Shown here piece by piece: positions 4,613-6,370 of a stretch of 6,370 bases of DNA. This stretch comes from Cyanobacteria bacterium UBA947. GTDB lineage: Bacteria > Cyanobacteriota > Vampirovibrionia > Gastranaerophilales > Gastranaerophilaceae. The stretch spans positions 3,005-9,374 of the forward strand of contig DBCX01000057.1 of assembly GCA_002293275.1 (NCBI GenBank), written 5' to 3'. The notes beneath the pieces are model-generated. The model saw only the letters and a list, made by a program, of their open reading frames with translations. It did not search any database and was not told the DNA's origin. The first letter of the stretch is position 1; each line of letters starts with the position of its first letter. A program made the position numbers and the translations under genes.

Positions 4613-5809
4613 ATGAAAAAGTTTTTTATCCACACCATGGGCTGTAAAGCGAACCAGTTTGAAGGTGCCGTAATCACGCAAAACCTTGTGTCCGGGGGCT
4701 TGATACAGGTGCAAAATGTCAAAGACGCCGATATATTTGTGTTGAACTCTTGCACCGTGACGCACAAAAGTGATAACGAGGCGTTTTACCTGCTCCGCAG
4801 CGCAAAAAACAAGAACCCCGGCATAATAAATGTCCTGACCGGCTGCATTGCGCAGGTTGAAAAAGAAAATCTGCTGGAAAATGATTTTGTGGATTTTGTT
4901 GTTGGCAACGATGAAAAACTCGGGGCAAACATAATTGAGTTGAGCGAAAAATGCAATGTTGGCGATATCGCAAGCCTTGACAGCTTTACGCCGACTGTGG
5001 TTCCTGTTTACCCGCGCACGCGCGCCAGTGTAAAGATTCAAGACGGGTGCGACAATCGCTGCGCCTATTGCATAATCCCGTTTGCGCGCGGCAAATCACG
5101 CAGCGCCGGGGTAAACGAGATTGTAGAGCAGGTGGAAAGCCTTGCCGCCGCGGGTTTCAAGGAAGTCATTTTTACCGGTATACATATCGGCCAGTATAAA
5201 GGCGGACTTTTAAACCTTTTGAAATCTGTTGAAACAACATCCATTGCGCGCTACCGGCTCGGCTCGCTTAACCCGCTTGAAATTGATGATGTAATGTTGG
5301 ATTTTTTGGCCGCAAGCACAAAATTCTGTCCGCATTTTCACCTGTCGCTGCAATCTATGTGTGACAAGACATTGTGCGCGATGAACCGTCATTATACCGC
5401 GGAGCAATCGCTGGCGCTGATTGAAAAAATTAACGAATGCTTTGAGCTCCCGTTTGTCGGGAGCGATATTATTGTGGGCTTTGCGGGTGAATCAGAGGAG
5501 GATTTTGAAGTCACGCGCAAGAATCTTGCGGGGGCGGGTTTGAGCCAAATCCATGTGTTTCCGTATTCGCTGCGCGCCGGAACAGCGGGCGCTGCGATGC
5601 CAAATCAGGTCGGCGAGGCGGTCAAACAGGAGCGTGCAAAAATTATACGCGCTATATCAAAGCAAAAACATGATGAATTTCTTGCCAAAAACCTCGGTAT
5701 AACACACGAGATTCTCGTTGAAAAAAGCGGGAAAAAAGGGATTACGCGCAACTATATCACGGTTGAAACCAACGCTGCGCCCAACACTCTTGTGACAGCC
5801 GCTCTGTGA
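4613..5809 (+). CDS. mtaB: tRNA (N6-threonylcarbamoyladenosine(37)-C2)-methylthiotransferase MtaB
   Basis: MtaB is a radical-SAM enzyme that converts t6A37 to ms2t6A37 in ANN-decoding tRNAs, using two 4Fe-4S clusters. The 398-residue protein has the N-terminal methylthiotransferase domain with cluster Cys in MGCKANQFEGA (C11), LNSCTVTH (C47) and LTGCIAQ (C78). The radical-SAM domain has the CxxxCxxC motif GCDNRCAYCIIPFARGKSRS (C146, C150, C153), GIHIGQYK (189-196), HLSLQSMCD (243-251) and GSDIIVGF (283-290). The GCK.NQ.E and NSCTVT wording separates it from MiaB and RimO. A short C-terminal segment from about 365 (HEILVEKSG..., ITRNYITVETN) is a reduced TRAM RNA-binding domain. The protein is somewhat short (B. 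subtilis MtaB about 450), and the usual Gly after LQS is Met249. It is monocistronic, divergent from the hypothetical gene and convergent with the YccA-like gene after a 23-bp gap. Confidence 0.93.
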   Translation: MKKFFIHTMGCKANQFEGAVITQNLVSGGLIQVQNVKDADIFVLNSCTVTHKSDNEAFYLLRSAKNKNPGIINVLTGCIAQVEKENLLENDFVDFVVGNDEKLGANIIELSEKCNVGDIASLDSFTPTVVPVYPRTRASVKIQDGCDNRCAYCIIPFARGKSRSAGVNEIVEQVESLAAAGFKEVIFTGIHIGQYKGGLLNLLKSVETTSIARYRLGSLNPLEIDDVMLDFLAASTKFCPHFHLSLQSMCDKTLCAMNRHYTAEQSLALIEKINECFELPFVGSDIIVGFAGESEEDFEVTRKNLAGAGLSQIHVFPYSLRAGTAGAAMPNQVGEAVKQERAKIIRAISKQKHDEFLAKNLGITHEILVEKSGKKGITRNYITVETNAAPNTLVTAAL

Positions 5810-5832
5810 CCGGCCTGCCCCATACGCCGCCC

Positions 5833-6370
5833 CTAGCGTCTGTCGTTCAATTTAGCCAAAAGCCGGAGGACTTCCAGATACAACCAGACAAGCGTTATCA
5901 TCAGGCCGAGCGCGCCGTACCATTCGCAGTTTTTCGGGATGAGGTTTCGCGCACCTTGTTCAATGAATTCAAAATCAATAATCAAATTCAACGACGCAAT
6001 TGCGACCACCACAAGGCTGAACGCGATACCGATGTTGCCAGATTCAAATATCAAAGGTATTCCGCGGCCAAAAAGTGACGCGATGATTTGGATAACGTAG
6101 ACGACCAGCACCGAAAGCGTTGCGGTCAAAAGCACCGCGCGGAATTTTTCTGTCGCGCGGATGGTGTTTGTTTTGAAAAGCAAAAGCATGACAAAGCAGA
6201 CGGCGAATGTTGCCAGTACGGCTTGAAAGATAATTCCGGCATATAAACTCGCGTAAACCGCTGATATTCCGCCGAGCGCAAGCCCTTCAAACAGCGCATA
6301 AGCGGGTGCAAGCCAGACGATGGCTTTCGGGTTTTCGCCTTTTTTGAGCGAGCTTGATACCGTGAAAATT
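5833..6370 (-). CDS. YccA/Bax inhibitor-1 family membrane protein, 5' end outside window
   Basis: The frame is open from the right edge to TAG at 5833-5835; 178 residues are visible and the N-terminus (probably 60-80 residues) lies beyond the window. The ATG at 6189 is an internal Met, since the protein clearly continues upstream. Visible landmarks are ENPKAIVWLAPAYALFEGL, then GGISAVYASLYAGIIFQAVL, then TATLSVLVVYVIQIIASLF, then GIAFSLVVVAIASLNLIIDF and the family hallmark DFEFIEQGARNLIPKNCEWY, ending YGALGLMITLVWLYLEVLRL. At least five or six transmembrane helices are covered, so it is an inner-membrane protein. In bacteria this branch (YccA-like) is mostly uncharacterised; E. coli YccA modulates the FtsH protease, and some Bax-inhibitor-1 homologues conduct Ca2+. 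It converges on mtaB. No terminator is seen between them. Confidence 0.88.
   Translation of the reverse strand, partial: IFTVSSSLKKGENPKAIVWLAPAYALFEGLALGGISAVYASLYAGIIFQAVLATFAVCFVMLLLFKTNTIRATEKFRAVLLTATLSVLVVYVIQIIASLFGRGIPLIFESGNIGIAFSLVVVAIASLNLIIDFEFIEQGARNLIPKNCEWYGALGLMITLVWLYLEVLRLLAKLNDRR

Noticed and set aside
4556..5041. Long open frame on the minus strand (161 codons) opposite mtaB
   Set aside because: It lies antisense to the conserved MtaB N-terminus, has no family resemblance and would run through the mtaB promoter; a shadow of mtaB codon bias.
5791..5810. TGTGAC direct repeat and short ACAG/CTGT inverted repeat at the end of mtaB
   Set aside because: Short, inside coding sequence, with no following T-tract; no support as terminator or operator.
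1..6370. Defence island, mobile element, CRISPR, prophage or RNA gene
   Set aside because: No transposase, integrase, direct-repeat array, tRNA-like cloverleaf or rRNA sequence was seen; the genes are mostly housekeeping or signalling types.

Overview
The window is a densely packed bacterial chromosomal segment of moderate G+C (mid to high 40s per cent by eye). It holds nine protein-coding genes, two of them cut by the window edges, and no stretch over 300 bases without a gene. I see no tRNA, rRNA, CRISPR array, insertion sequence or phage gene. The best lineage guess is a gut-type, anaerobic member of the non-photosynthetic cyanobacterial sister clade (Gastranaerophilales/Melainabacteria). 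This rests on the N-terminal QPVSFCGK motif of the 210-residue hypothetical protein, the papain-fold cell-wall protein at the left edge and the rubredoxin. It is recollection and inference, and no marker gene proves it.

Layout from left to right. (1) The 3' end of a CHAP/NlpC-P60-like gene on the plus strand converges on, and overlaps by 14 bp, a minus-strand operon. (2) That operon runs in transcription order YbgC-type acyl-CoA thioesterase, RsuA/RluB-type pseudouridine synthase, dephospho-CoA kinase, with 14-bp and 4-bp (ATGA) overlaps between genes. (3) Divergent from it, across a 33-bp gap with back-to-back -10 boxes, lies a 44-residue rubredoxin gene. (4) The rubredoxin gene meets a two-gene signalling operon tail to tail; its two TAG stops share one CTAG palindrome. 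The operon encodes a sensor-less histidine kinase followed by a protein with a degenerate receiver, a degenerate GGDEF domain and a second, compact receiver. (5) Upstream of the kinase is a lineage-type hypothetical protein with hydrophobic segments. (6) A divergent promoter region separates it from mtaB, the tRNA t6A37 methylthiotransferase. (7) mtaB converges on a YccA/Bax-inhibitor-1 membrane protein that runs off the right edge.

The genes cover RNA modification (RluB-like, MtaB), CoA and acyl-CoA metabolism (CoaE, thioesterase), redox chemistry (rubredoxin), signalling and envelope functions. The most unusual points are two. First, three operon-leading genes (thioesterase, kinase, mtaB) each have a -10-like hexamer ending exactly 6 nt before the ATG and no usable Shine-Dalgarno, which predicts leaderless mRNAs; the other genes with visible starts have Shine-Dalgarno-like sequences, though coaE's is weak. 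Second, in the kinase/response-regulator pair the N-terminal receiver has lost its phospho-acceptor Asp and conserved Lys, the GGDEF signature reads SGNEF, and only the shortened C-terminal receiver keeps a plausible Asp.
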